From DASXAI01 sp963728985 (GTDB lineage: Bacteria > Actinomycetota > Acidimicrobiia > Acidimicrobiales > Ilumatobacteraceae): DNA of 64,000 nucleotides. This document shows positions 50,894 to 60,851 of the stretch, piece by piece. The stretch spans positions 1,178,001 to 1,242,000 of the forward strand of contig CAVSME010000003.1 of assembly GCA_963728985.1 (NCBI GenBank), given 5' to 3'. How positions within the stretch are numbered: the stretch's first letter is position 1; every line of letters starts with the position of its first letter. The notes beneath the pieces were generated by a model. That model was not told the origin of the DNA. It saw nothing but the letters and a program-made list of their open reading frames with translations, and searched no databases. Made by a program: the position numbers and the translations under genes.

Positions 50894-51891
50894 ATGTTCC
50901 TCCGTCGTCACCGTGTCCTCGTGGGCGTCGTCGCCGGCTCCCTGCTGGTGGGCGCCGCCGGGCTGGCCGCGGCCGCGCCAGGCCGCCCCGGGCCGGCCAC
51001 CGTGGCTCCCGCCGCAGCCGGCGATCCCGAGGGCTTCGTCGGGGTCTCGCCCGTGCGGGTGCTGGACACGCGTGCCGGCGACGGTCCCATCGGCGTACCT
51101 ACGGCGGCCCCCCTGGGGGCCGGCCAGACGATCAACCTCGCTCTCACCACGCCGGCGCCGAATCGGCTGAGCGCACCCGTTCCTGCCAATGCAGTCTCGG
51201 TGCTGCTCAACATCACGATCGACAAGAACGCGTCGGCGGATTCGTTCGTCACGGTCTGGCCGGCCGGTGAGCCGCGACCGAACAGCTCGGCCAACAACGC
51301 CACGCCTGGACAGGTCACGCCGAACTCGATCGTGGTGCCGCTCGGCACGGGCGGCGAGGTGTCGATCTTCAACTTCACCGGCAACGTCGACCTCGCCGTC
51401 GATCTGGCCGGGTACACGGTGCCGCTGGAGGGCACGACACTCCAAGGTCCGCCCGGACCGCAGGGCCCTCCGGGACCGAAGGGCGACACGGGTGCCCAAG
51501 GTCCGCCAGGCCCGGTCATCTCCGGCGCAGGCTGGAAGCAGAACACGGCACCGGCCCCGTCGCGATCACGAACGCCGGCGGACAGTAACGCCCTCAGGTC
51601 AGTGTCGGCCCACTTTCGGTCTGCGGCGAATTTCGTCGTGACTGCCTCATTCCGAGTCGTCAATCAGCACGGTGACAACGGTGGTGAGTTGCGTGCTCCG
51701 CGACGACGATGGCGCCCAGATTGCGGCGATTGACGAGCCCCGGCGCTGCGAACATGACCAGGCAATAACCCTGAGCGGCGTCGGACTTGACACCACGTCG
51801 GCCAGTCTGTGCAACTGCGGTGTCAGCCGGTACTGCCTCGGTCAGCGACGCTCAGATCGTGATGGTCAACGTCGGCCCCGAGCTCACCTAA
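50894..51891 (+). CDS. Secreted RLLDTR-type repeat plus collagen-like protein, several apparent frameshifts
   Basis: Signal peptide (FLRRHRVLVGVVAGSLLVGAAGLAAAA), then one RLLDTR-like module (SPVRVLDTRAG ... SVLLNITIDKN ... DSFVTVWPAGE ... VDLAVDLAGY), then a short collagen-like stretch (GPPGPQGPPGPKGDTGAQ) and a C-terminal beta domain. After GPPGPV the reading frame is interrupted: fragments FVVTASFRVVN, VVSCVLRDDDGAQIAAID, TLSGVGLDTTSA and TASVSDAQIVMVNV lie in three different frames before a TAA at 51891. This is either decay of the tail or a cluster of errors. It is probably a surface adhesin-like protein; the start at 50894 follows a GGAG-rich ribosome binding site. Confidence 0.65.
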
Positions 51892-51894
51892 GTC

Positions 51895-52380
51895 TCAAAC
51901 GGGCCGTTCCCAGCGGACGACGTCGTCGATCTCGCCGCTCTCCACGTCGTAGATGAAGCCGGCTACGACCTGGAGCGGCGCGAGATAGGGCTTCGTCGTC
52001 AGGATGTCGATGTCCTCCTGCAGCGCAGCGGCGTGATCGTCGATCGGCAGGAACTCGAAGTCCGCGCCGGTGAACCCCCGCAGCTCCTCGTCGGTCACGC
52101 CGGCGAGACCGCACTTCGTGTGCTGCATCACCACCACCGTGTTCACGCCGAGCACATGACTCGACAGCGCCAGGCTGCGCAGCACATCGTCCGTGACCCG
52201 CCCACCGGCGTTGCGGATGACATGGGCCTCGCCGAGATGCAGGCCCAGCACGGCGAAGACGTCGATCCGGGCATCCATGCACGTGACGACGGCCAGGTGG
52301 CGGCCGGGCCGGGCATCGGTGACATTGGCTCGGGCGGCGGCGTAGCCCTCGTTGGCGGCCAGCAAGCGGGCGATCTGCAT
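51895..52380 (-). CDS. Beta-class carbonic anhydrase
   Basis: A 161-residue beta-carbonic anhydrase that interconverts CO2 and bicarbonate. The zinc ligands Cys34 (TCMDAR), His87 and Cys90 (QHTKCG) and the Asp36-Arg38 dyad are present, with NAGG at 57-60. The ATG at 52380 fits the family length; longer frames upstream are not conserved. It converges on the end of the collagen-like gene with a gap of only 3 bp. Confidence 0.93.
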   Translation of the reverse strand: MQIARLLAANEGYAAARANVTDARPGRHLAVVTCMDARIDVFAVLGLHLGEAHVIRNAGGRVTDDVLRSLALSSHVLGVNTVVVMQHTKCGLAGVTDEELRGFTGADFEFLPIDDHAAALQEDIDILTTKPYLAPLQVVAGFIYDVESGEIDDVVRWERPV

Positions 52381-52445
52381 CACACCCTGCCTAGGCGGCG
52401 GCCCCGTCGCGACGCAACCGCGGCTCAGGATGCGGATCCGCGCTT

Positions 52446-52504
52446 TGGGTGCGGATCGGCCCGCTGGGCGGGCCATCTCGCACCCATGAGGCGATCCGCA
52501 CCCA
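52446..52504. terminator. 13-bp perfect inverted repeat between two minus-strand genes
   Basis: TGGGTGCGGATCG (52446-52458) pairs perfectly with CGATCCGCACCCA (52492-52504) around 33 bases that contain GGCCCGC/GCGGGCC, which can stack as an inner stem. It lies just after the stop of the AAC(3)-like gene and is probably its terminator. A further TGCGGATC copy at 52431-52438 could also make it an operator. Confidence 0.55.
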
Positions 52505-52508
52505 ACGT

Positions 52509-53327
52509 TCAGCGCGGGACGAGTCCGGGGAACCGCTCGGTCATCCACCGGGCGGCGAACGTGACCAGCTCCCCGGCGTCGACCAGCTCGCTGGCGGCAC
52601 CGCCCACGATCCCCCGCCGAGCACTGCCACCGGTCAGGAACTCCTCGAGGATCACGCCGAAGTAGTCCGGGCCGGGGTAGGCCACGATGCCATCGCTGTC
52701 GTCGAGGCACTGCACGACCACCATCACCGGCCCGGTCGGCCCACGCACCAGGCGGTGGCGGCGCACCCGCCGCTTGGCCGGCACGTCGGCGAGGTACTCG
52801 GCGTAGTGGATGGCGGTCACGGTGTCGATGTCGGCGCCGAGGCGCAGCACCTTCCCGCCCGCCTCGACCAGGCGCGCCAGCGGGGAGCCAGGACCGTAGT
52901 AGTCGTCCCACGGGACGTCGGCGAGGAGCGCCTCCGCGCCGTGGCCTCGCGCCGCGAAGCGGCCTTCCGGATGATCGGACACCACCGTGCCCGGGGTGGT
53001 GCGGAAGACCTCGGCCAGCACACCCATGTCGGGATCGGCCGGCGTGGTGGCCGCGTCGAATGGCTCGGAACCCTCGAGCAGCGCCGCCCGCTCGCCTTCG
53101 GGATGCTCGTTCACCCAGCCCCAGTCGTCACGCGCCCCGATCGTCATGAGGACCGACCCGCCCTCACCCACGGCGGCGTCCAGCGCTGCGACCACGCCGG
53201 CGGCGTCGCCGGCCACCGGCCCGATGGCCCGCAGCGACGCGTGGACCATGACGAGATCGCCGTCGGCCACACCGAGCCGGCGCAGTTCGGCCACGAGCTG
53301 CTCGGGAGCCACGGGCGCAACTGCCAT
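52509..53327 (-). CDS. AAC(3)-family N-acetyltransferase-like protein
   Basis: A 272-residue protein of the aminoglycoside 3-N-acetyltransferase/YokD fold: LGVADGDLVMVHASLRAIG, GGSVLMTIGARDDWG and DHPEGRFAARG are family motifs, the last containing the histidine and arginine region around the active site. Real resistance enzymes and many housekeeping relatives share this fold, so aminoglycoside resistance should not be assumed. It stands alone, divergent from the SDR gene. Confidence 0.85.
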   Translation of the reverse strand: MAVAPVAPEQLVAELRRLGVADGDLVMVHASLRAIGPVAGDAAGVVAALDAAVGEGGSVLMTIGARDDWGWVNEHPEGERAALLEGSEPFDAATTPADPDMGVLAEVFRTTPGTVVSDHPEGRFAARGHGAEALLADVPWDDYYGPGSPLARLVEAGGKVLRLGADIDTVTAIHYAEYLADVPAKRRVRRHRLVRGPTGPVMVVVQCLDDSDGIVAYPGPDYFGVILEEFLTGGSARRGIVGGAASELVDAGELVTFAARWMTERFPGLVPR

Positions 53328-53368
53328 GGCGGTCAGTCTGCTCGTTCGCCGCTTCTAGAGTCACCGCA

Positions 53369-54277
53369 ATGGCTGACATCCGCTTCGACGATCGCGTCGC
53401 GATCGTGACCGGCGCCGGGCGCGGCCTCGGGCGCGCCTACGCCCTCGAGCTCGCCCGGCGCGGCGCCGCTGTCGTCGTGAACGACCTCGGCGGCACCGTC
53501 GATGGTCTGGAGGAGGACGCCGCCCCAGCGGACGGCGTGGTAGCCGAGATAGTCGCTGCCGGCGGACGGGCGGTGGCGTCCTACGCGTCGGTGGCCTCAC
53601 CCGAAGGGTCGGCATCGATCGTCGAGCGCGCCCTCGAGGCCTTCGGACGCGTCGATGTCGTCGTCGCCAACGCCGGGATCCTGCGGGGCAAGAGCGTGGC
53701 CCGCACCACTCCGGAGGACTTCGGCGCCCACCTCGACGTCCACACGAAGGGCTCGTTCTACGTGGCCCAGGCGGCGTGGCCGACGATGCGCGAGCAGCAC
53801 TACGGGCGGTTCGTCTTCATCTCGTCGATGGCGGGTCTGTTCGGCCTCGCCGGTGCCGCGGCCTATGGCACCGCCAAGGCCGCCGTCGTAGGCCTGTCCA
53901 ACGTGCTGGCCATCGAGGGTGCTCGACGCGACATCCGCTCGAACGTGGTAGCGCCCGTGGCGGCGTCGACGCGCATGGCCATGATGGCCGGTGCATCGGC
54001 GTCGACCGAGGTCCCCCGGCGGCTGTCCGAGGACGCCGTGGCCCCGATGGTCGTGTACCTGGCGTCGGAGGAATGCGCCTACACCGGCTCGGTCTTCTCG
54101 GCCGGCGGGGGCCGGTACGCGCGGGTCGCGGCGGCATCGTCGCCGGGCTGGTCGGCCGGTGACGAGCTGGCGTCGGTGGAAGCGATCCGTGATCATCTCG
54201 GCGAGATCACCGACCTCACGGAACCGCTGTTCTTCGCCACCGGAGACGAGGAAATGCGCGTCATCATGGGGCGGTAG
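53369..54277 (+). CDS. Short-chain dehydrogenase/reductase
   Basis: A 302-residue SDR. TGAGRGLG (14-21) binds NAD(P), NAG is in ANAGIL, and the catalytic Ser and YGTAK follow in ISSMAG and AAYGTAKAA. The C-terminal YTGSVFSAGGGRYARV resembles the SDR domain of peroxisomal-type multifunctional enzyme 2, so 3-hydroxyacyl-CoA could be a substrate. No hydratase or thioesterase partner is adjacent. Confidence 0.9.
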   Translation: MADIRFDDRVAIVTGAGRGLGRAYALELARRGAAVVVNDLGGTVDGLEEDAAPADGVVAEIVAAGGRAVASYASVASPEGSASIVERALEAFGRVDVVVANAGILRGKSVARTTPEDFGAHLDVHTKGSFYVAQAAWPTMREQHYGRFVFISSMAGLFGLAGAAAYGTAKAAVVGLSNVLAIEGARRDIRSNVVAPVAASTRMAMMAGASASTEVPRRLSEDAVAPMVVYLASEECAYTGSVFSAGGGRYARVAAASSPGWSAGDELASVEAIRDHLGEITDLTEPLFFATGDEEMRVIMGR

Positions 54278-54501
54278 GTCAAACGGCCCTTTCCTCACAA
54301 CACGCAGCGTGAAGCTTGCGGAGAGTAGTGGCGGGGCGTACCATTTGCCTTGTCAGAAGCTAGCGGCCGGACGAGATCAGGCGGGTGGACGCCTCTCGTC
54401 ATTGAAGCGTTCCGATTTGGCGGGTGACTTCCGGCACGGCGCGTATTCGTTCCGTTGCTCCACGCCTCGCCCCGGTAAACCTGACGGGAAGGAGACCGGC
54501 C

Positions 54502-55176
54502 GTGGATCGACGGTCTATTGCGCTCAAGATCTCGGTTGGCGGTGTCGCCGCCGCCGTGGCGAGCCTGGTGATGTTCGCTGGTGTGGCTTCGGCGCACACC
54601 GCGCAAGCTTCAGTGTCGCGGGAGTGCGCTCCCAGCGTCCGGGCGGACAGCACGCAAGCCACCGTGATCATCACCAACGACTTCAACCTCGCCGCCGTCG
54701 TCACCTACTCCGGTGCCGCCAGCGGTTCGTCGCCCATGGTGGCCAACGGCTCGACCTCGGTGTCGTTCACGCTGTCGGCGCCCTCGACGCTGAACTATTC
54801 GGTCGTCTGGAGTGACGGTGTGCAGCAGGGTCAGCGCTCGATCTCGGTCAGCCCGCTGACCGACTGCGTGATCACCACGACCACGCCGACGACGACACCC
54901 ACGACGGCACCGCCCGTCACCGAAGCACCGACGACGGTGCCGCCGGCGGCCGAGTCCATCCCGGCGACGACCGCTCCCGAGGCCACCACGACGCCGCCGA
55001 CGGTGCTCGGGGTCGAGTTGCAACCGGAGGTCGCGCCGGTCCCGGCGAAGGTGACCCCGAACCGGTTACCGGCCACCGGCAGCGGCGATGCCGTCCCCCT
55101 CCTCGCCATCGGCACCGGGATCGTGATGGCGGGCGTGATGCTCGTGATCGTGCGTCGGGTGCCCCGCTCCCAGTGA
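54502..55176 (+). CDS. LPXTG-type cell-wall anchored protein
   Basis: A 224-residue secreted protein. A signal peptide (IALKISVGGVAAAVASLVMFAGVASA) is followed by a small beta domain (residues ~35-120), a Thr/Pro-rich stalk and the sorting signal RLPATG with a hydrophobic helix (LLAIGTGIVMAGVMLVIV) and RR at the end, the substrate of a class A/E sortase. The GTG at 54502 is chosen because GGAAGGAGACC lies just upstream. No sortase gene is in the window. Confidence 0.87.
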   Translation: MDRRSIALKISVGGVAAAVASLVMFAGVASAHTAQASVSRECAPSVRADSTQATVIITNDFNLAAVVTYSGAASGSSPMVANGSTSVSFTLSAPSTLNYSVVWSDGVQQGQRSISVSPLTDCVITTTTPTTTPTTAPPVTEAPTTVPPAAESIPATTAPEATTTPPTVLGVELQPEVAPVPAKVTPNRLPATGSGDAVPLLAIGTGIVMAGVMLVIVRRVPRSQ

Positions 55177-55204
55177 TCGGAGGCGCGGGCCCCGTCCATG
55201 AGGG

Positions 55205-57656
55205 TCAGGCCGGCGCCGACCCGAGCCGTTCATCGAGCGGTATCGGCTCGGTGTCGCCGTTGCGGTGGACGACGTCGATGCCGATGCCGTCCACCAGGCG
55301 CAGGAAGCGGGCCACGTCGAGAGGCTTCGTCACGTAGTCGTCGGCCCCGGCGGCCCGCAGCCGGGCGATCTGGCCCGGTGTGGCGTCGGCGCTGAGCACC
55401 GCGACGGGCACCTCGCGCATCTGCGGCTCGGCCCGCAGCCGGCGCAAGACGGTCTCGCCGTCGAGGTCCGGCAGGTTCAAGTCCACCAGCACGAGATCGG
55501 GATGGTGCTGGCGGGCCAGCTCCAGGCCGAGCTGGCCCTGCATGGCGACGAGGAGCTCTACGTGCGGGCGCCGTTGCAGGATGCGCTCGACTAGTTGCAC
55601 ATTCGACAAGTTGTCCTCGATGTACAAGACGGTGCGGCGCTGGCCCTCAGGGGCGTCAGCCGCCACCTCGTCGAGATCGGACTCGACGTCGGGCGACGCG
55701 GTCATGTCCAGCTCGATCCAGAAGCTGCTGCCGTGACCGGGCTGGGAGCGCACGCCGATCGTGCCGCCCATCACGTCGACCAGGCGCTTGGAGAGCGCCA
55801 GCCCGAGGCCGGTTCCCTCCACCGTGGACTGCTCCGCGCCGAGGCGCTCGAAGGGCGTGAACAGTCGCTCGAGGTCGGCGGCATCGATGCCCGCTCCGGT
55901 GTCGGTCACGCTCAGCTGCAGCTTGCCGGCGGCCGACTGGTCACAGCCGATCGCCACGGCCCCGCCGTCACGGTTGTACTTGATGGCGTTGACGATGAGG
56001 TTGAGCAACACCTGCTTGAGGCGCTGTCGGTCGGCACGCACGAAGCAGCTACAACCCGCGTCGGGGCCGGCCGGGATTCTGGATGCCCCGCTCGGCGGCG
56101 ATCGATCGGGTGAGGGCGAGGACCTCGGTGATCACCTCGGAGACGTTCACCGGCTCGACCGACAGCAGCATGTGCCCGGTCTCGATCCGGGCGATGTCGA
56201 GCACCTCGTCGATCAGCGCGAGGAGGTGGTGGCCGGCCTTGATGATGTGAGCCGACGCCTCCCGCTCGGACTCGCTGGTGGCCTCGAGGTCGAGAAGCTG
56301 AGCGAAGCCGAGAACGGCGTTGAGCGGCGTCCGCAGCTCGTGGCTCATGCGCGAGAGGAACTCGTTCTTCGAGCGATTGGCGTCCTCGGCGCTGACGCGG
56401 GCCTGCTCCAGATCGCGGAGGAGTTGCGTGCGTTCGGTCACGTCACGGGTGCCGGCCACGACGGCGGCAGGATGGGCCTCGTCGGCCGGCAGGCGGGCGA
56501 GCTGGGAGTCGAGGATCGTCCACTCGTCGTTGGCCGTCCGGGCCCGGTACTCGACGTTGGCCCGCACGACCTCGCCGTCGAGGACCCGCCGGAAAGCGTC
56601 GGACACGCGCTCGAGATCGTCGGGGTGGATGATCTCGCTCATCGCCCGGCCGGTGTAGTCCGACGGCTCACCACGGAGCTGCTCGGCCATCGTCGGGCTG
56701 GCCATGCGGATGGTGCCGTCGGCGTCCACGATCTGGAGCGCGTCGGGGGAGGCGGCGAACAGAGCGGCGAGGGTCGCCTCCCGTCCACGGAGCTCACGGG
56801 TGCGCTTCACCACGAGATCCTCGGCGTAGCGCCGGCGCCGAGCCAGTGTCTCGGCCACGGTGACGGCGAGGGCGACGCCGACGAGCCCGCCGGCCAGCAC
56901 GATCCATGGGAGGCGACCGGCGAGCGAGCCGGCCAGCGGCGAGGTGGAGCCGGCCACGAGCAGCCAGGAGTCGGCGCCGATCTTCACCGGGCGGGCGACG
57001 ACGGCGCCCTGCAAGGGAAGGGTGGCGTCGGTGGTGAAGACCAGCTGCGACGGGTCGGGCGTGTTGGTGGCGTAGAGCGCGCCGCGGATCTCCCGGAACG
57101 GGGACTGCGCGGTGCGGGGGACGGGCGTCGCCGGGGCCAGGGGTGAGTCGTAGAAGGCGACGAGGGCAGAAGCGCCCGGCACCGGGCGGGCCATCACCAG
57201 CCAGGTGTGCCCGCCGGCCGACAGCACCGTGCTCACGAGGTCGTTGGCCTGCCGGGCCCGAGCCACGAGCGGCGCGTGGTCGACGGGGGCGACCGTCCCC
57301 GCGGACGCCACCGTCGTGATGGTCGTGCCGCCCAGTTGGGCGATGCCGGTGGCCGTGCCCGGCTGCTGGACGAAGGGGGCCATCATCGAGGTGAACGTCG
57401 CGATCTTCTCGGGCCCGGTCAGCGTCCAGACCAGGCCGACCGACTGCAGCGCGGTGCTCTGGCCCTGCAGCGCCGAGCTGAGCAGCGTGGTCACCTCGTC
57501 GGCGCGCTCGTTCAGGAGGCGCCGCTCCTGGTCGCGCACGAGCTGGCGGGTCCCGAGGGTGGCCGCCACCACCACCAGGATCAGCACGACACCGAGGATG
57601 ATCGACACTGGCGCGAGCGGCATCCGCCGTCGACCGCCGTCGCCGGGCCCGTCCAT
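55205..57656 (-). CDS. Hybrid sensor histidine kinase, apparent frameshift
   Basis: Joining two frames gives a complete hybrid kinase of about 815 residues: one membrane helix, an extracytoplasmic sensor domain (~40-225), a second helix (LPWIVLAGGLVGVALAVTVAETLA), a PAS domain, HisKA (FLSRMSHELRTPLNA), HATPase (LIVNAIKYNRDGG; GTGLGLALSKRLV) and a C-terminal receiver with DLNLPD and TKPLD. The switch falls at about 56070-56078, where the frame changes from RGIQNPGRP to PAGPDAGCSCF. Both halves match the same family, so a one-base error is likely. It could feed the REC-Hpt protein at 60848 and the regulator at 61528. Confidence 0.85.
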
Positions 57657-57755
57657 CTTGCCCCTTCCCCAACATCCGCTTGCCGCAACCGTACCACTCT
57701 GCGGCAGTAATCAACCGCGTTGTGCGGTCGCTGACCGGGAACGCCGCGCCCCGAC

Positions 57756-58631
57756 ATGACGGAAATGAGTCATGCCCGAACCGTCACCCCTGGTCTGGCC
57801 GATCTCGGGAATTCCGCGGATCATCCGGGCGTGATCCGCCGACCGACCGACGAGCTCGCCCCCTCGACCTGCCAGGACCTGGCTCGCGCCATCGAGCGCT
57901 GCGAGCTGGAGGTCTGGTACCAGCCGACGGTCCGCCTCGCCGACGGCATGGTGACCGGTTTCGAAGCCCTCGTGCGCTGGCCCCATCCCGACCTCGGCGT
58001 GCTGCCCGCCGCCGCGTTCCTGTCGGTGGCCGAGGACTGCGGCCTCGTGCACGAGCTCGACGAGTGGGTCCGCCACGTCGTGTTCACGCAGGTGGCGGCG
58101 TGGCAGGACGACGCCATCGTCGGCGCCGGCTTCCGGGTGGCGGTCAACCTCTCCGGGCTCGACCTCAGCAGCGATCGCCTCACCGGCGACGTCGAGGCCG
58201 CCATCGCCCGCACCGGTGTCGATCCCCGGGGCATCGTCCTCGAGCTCACCGAGACGTGCCGGATCGTCGACGTGGCGGCGGCGACCGCCAACGCCCGGCG
58301 CCTGCACGAGCTGGGCGTGGGCCTGGGCCTCGACGACTTCGGCTCGCAGTACACGACCTTCGAGCTGCTCCGATCGGTCCCGCTCGAGCTCGTCACGATC
58401 GATCGGGCCATCGTCGCCGGCTTCGACGCCGAGATCGGCGAGGCCTTCGCCCGCGCCGTCGTGGACCTGGCCAGCCCGCTGGCCGCCCGCATCGTGGCCG
58501 ACGGCGTGGAGACCGAATGGCAAGCCGACCGCCTGCGCGAGGCCGGCTGCCACGAAGGCCGAGGGTTCCTGTGGGCCCCGGCGCTGCCCGCCGCCGAGGC
58601 CGAGCAGCTGCTGATCACCGGCTGGCGGTAG
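57756..58631 (+). CDS. EAL-domain c-di-GMP phosphodiesterase
   Basis: A 291-residue stand-alone EAL protein: FEALVRW (69-75), VNLSGLDL, LELTE, DDFG and ADGVET are present, that is, the metal and catalytic residues, so activity is expected. There is no sensory domain, but the first 45 residues may be a regulatory tail. It starts 100 bp upstream of and divergent from the hybrid kinase, and it would oppose the GGDEF protein at 42839. Confidence 0.93.
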   Translation: MTEMSHARTVTPGLADLGNSADHPGVIRRPTDELAPSTCQDLARAIERCELEVWYQPTVRLADGMVTGFEALVRWPHPDLGVLPAAAFLSVAEDCGLVHELDEWVRHVVFTQVAAWQDDAIVGAGFRVAVNLSGLDLSSDRLTGDVEAAIARTGVDPRGIVLELTETCRIVDVAAATANARRLHELGVGLGLDDFGSQYTTFELLRSVPLELVTIDRAIVAGFDAEIGEAFARAVVDLASPLAARIVADGVETEWQADRLREAGCHEGRGFLWAPALPAAEAEQLLITGWR

Positions 58632-58829
58632 CCCAGCGTCTCGCCGGCGCCGCCGCACCGCGGCGAGACGCCCAGTCCAGTGCTTGTGTGACGAACGTCG
58701 CGAGATCGTCGCGCTTTCGCGCGCACAAGCGGCGCATGCCGTGGGCGGCGGCGTGATCGACGTGTGTCATGCCAGGTCAGCGCATCTTCGCGCTACTGGT
58801 GACCGTGCCACCACGCTCAGTATGAGGGC
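58632..58829. other. Spacer before the CAP-domain gene
   Basis: 198 bp without a gene. I see no hairpin or convincing ribosome binding site other than a weak GAGGG just before the ATG at 58830. Confidence 0.4.
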
Positions 58830-60851
58830 ATGGCTCGGCGTCTCTCCCCCCTCCTCGCAACCGCGACGGCCGCGGTCGTCATCGGCCTGGCCGGCGCCGC
58901 CCTCGCCGCCGCCCCGTCGGCCAGCGCCGCCGGCACCTCCGCCTCGCAGGCGCCCAGCTCCTGGATCGACACCGTCAACTGGTACCGCTCGATGGCCCAC
59001 GTCGCTCCCGTCGTCGAAGAGCCGGCGTGGTCGGACGGGCTCGCCCGCCACCTCGACTACCTGCACGACACGCCGGCCAGCCTGAAGAGCGGCCCCTACG
59101 CCAGTGCCCACACCGAGAACCCGGCCAGCCCCGCCTACACCGCCGACGGCGCCGCCGCCGGAGCCAGCGCCGACATCTACTTCGGCTCGGCCCCCAGCGA
59201 GCAGGCCACCGTCGATGCCTGGATGGCCGCCCCGTTCCACGCCATCGGCATCCTGCGCAGCAACCTGCAGCGCGCCGGGTACGCCGCCACCAGCGCCGGT
59301 GCCGCCCTCGACGTCATCCGCGGCATCACCGGCTCCCGCAGCAGCGAGCCGGTGCTGTGGCCCGGTGACGGCAGCCAGGTCGGCCTGAGCCAGTCCGGGC
59401 CCGAGTCGCCCAACCCGCTCCAGAGCTGCCCCGGATTCGCAGCGCCAGCCGGACTGCCGTTGATCACCCTGCTCCCCGCCGATCCGGCCGCCGGGACCAC
59501 CGCCACGCTGCACCTACCCGACGGCCGGACGCTGCGCCAGGGCGCCGATCTGTGCGTGATCACGGCGGTCACGTTCCGCTCGACCGACGCCACGTACGGC
59601 CCCGCAGCGGCGGCCGTGCTCAACGGCGACCACGCCGTCGTCATCATCCCCCGTTCGCCGCTCCAGCCGGGCGCCTACGGCGTGACGCTCACCGTGCCGG
59701 GCCGCCCGGTGATCTCGTGGTCGTTCACCCAGAACCCCGACGCCCGCCCGCCCGCGCCCGCCGTGGCCGTACCCGGTCGCTACAACCCGATGCTCGGCCA
59801 GCGCCTGCTCGACACCCGCGCCGGCATCGGGACGGTGGCGGGCAAGGTGGCTCCCGGCCAGATTGTCCGCCTCGTGGTGGCCGGCCGGGCCGTGCCCGCC
59901 GGGACGGAGGCCGTCGTGCTCAACATCACCGCCACCGAGCCTGACGGCGACGGCTTCGTGACGGTCTTCCCGTGCGGGTCGGCCCCGCTCGCGTCCAACC
60001 TCAACTACCGGGCCGGCCAGACGATCGCCAACCTGAGCGTCGTGGGCCTGGACGCGGCCGGGGCCGTGTGCCTCACGTCGATGTCCCGAGCCCACCTCAT
60101 CGCCGACCTCAACGGCTTCTTCCCCACCGGCGCCGGGTTCCACGGCACCGTGCCGGCCCGCCTCCTCGATACCCGCGCCGGCGTCGGCGCTCCCGCTGGC
60201 CGGCTGGCCGCGGGCGGCGTGGTCACCCTGCCGGTCACGGGCCGGCCCGAGGCCCGCATCCCCGCCGACGCCAGCGCTGTCGTGCTGAACGTCACCGCCA
60301 CCGAGCCTGAGGCTGCCGGGTTCGTCACGGTGTGGCCGTGCGACCAGCCGCAGCCGGCGGCGTCGAACCTCAACGTGGACGGCGGCGCCACGGTGCCCAA
60401 CCTCGTCATCGCTCCGGTCAGCGTCGACGGGACGGTCTGCCTGTCGACGATGAGCGGGCTCCAGCTCCTCGCCGACGTCGAGGGCTGGTTCGGCGCCGAT
60501 GCGCCCTACCACGGCGTCAACCCCACCCGCCTGCTCGACACCCGCTCCACCGCCGGCGGCGCCCGGGTGGCCGCCGGCCAGACGGTCGAGCTCCCCGTCG
60601 GCAGTGCGGCGCCGGCCGATGCCGATGCCGTCGTGGTGAACGTGACGGCGGCGGGCTCCGACGGAGGCGGCTTCGTCACGGTGTGGCCGTGCGGGGCGGC
60701 GCGGCCCAACGCGTCGAACCTCAATGTCGCCAACGCCGACACCCGTCCCAACCTGGTGGTCTCCAAGGTCGGAGGCGGTGGCCGGATCTGCCTCTACACG
60801 TCCAGCCCGACCCACCTGGTGGTCGACTTCGAGGGCTGGTTCTCCGGTTAG
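58830..60851 (+). CDS. Secreted CAP/SCP-domain protein with three RLLDTR-type repeats
   Basis: A 673-residue exported protein. A signal peptide (ATATAAVVIGLAGAALAAAP) is followed by a CAP/SCP-like domain to about 170 (VNWYRSMAHVAPV; HTENPASP; AWMAAPFHAIGILR), a linker domain, and three tandem modules of about 115-125 residues from ~330. Each module begins RLLDTR(A/S), has VVLNVTATE-like strands, GFVTVWPCG, ASNLN, PNLV and ends in LIADLNGFF or DVEGWF. The repeats look like beta-sandwich modules and recur in the protein at 50894. Probably a cell-surface adhesin or matrix protein. Confidence 0.85.
   Translation: MARRLSPLLATATAAVVIGLAGAALAAAPSASAAGTSASQAPSSWIDTVNWYRSMAHVAPVVEEPAWSDGLARHLDYLHDTPASLKSGPYASAHTENPASPAYTADGAAAGASADIYFGSAPSEQATVDAWMAAPFHAIGILRSNLQRAGYAATSAGAALDVIRGITGSRSSEPVLWPGDGSQVGLSQSGPESPNPLQSCPGFAAPAGLPLITLLPADPAAGTTATLHLPDGRTLRQGADLCVITAVTFRSTDATYGPAAAAVLNGDHAVVIIPRSPLQPGAYGVTLTVPGRPVISWSFTQNPDARPPAPAVAVPGRYNPMLGQRLLDTRAGIGTVAGKVAPGQIVRLVVAGRAVPAGTEAVVLNITATEPDGDGFVTVFPCGSAPLASNLNYRAGQTIANLSVVGLDAAGAVCLTSMSRAHLIADLNGFFPTGAGFHGTVPARLLDTRAGVGAPAGRLAAGGVVTLPVTGRPEARIPADASAVVLNVTATEPEAAGFVTVWPCDQPQPAASNLNVDGGATVPNLVIAPVSVDGTVCLSTMSGLQLLADVEGWFGADAPYHGVNPTRLLDTRSTAGGARVAAGQTVELPVGSAAPADADAVVVNVTAAGSDGGGFVTVWPCGAARPNASNLNVANADTRPNLVVSKVGGGGRICLYTSSPTHLVVDFEGWFSG

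Noticed and set aside
52509..53327. Aminoglycoside resistance gene
   Set aside because: It belongs to the AAC(3)/YokD fold family, which also includes proteins not linked to resistance; there is no mobile context around it.
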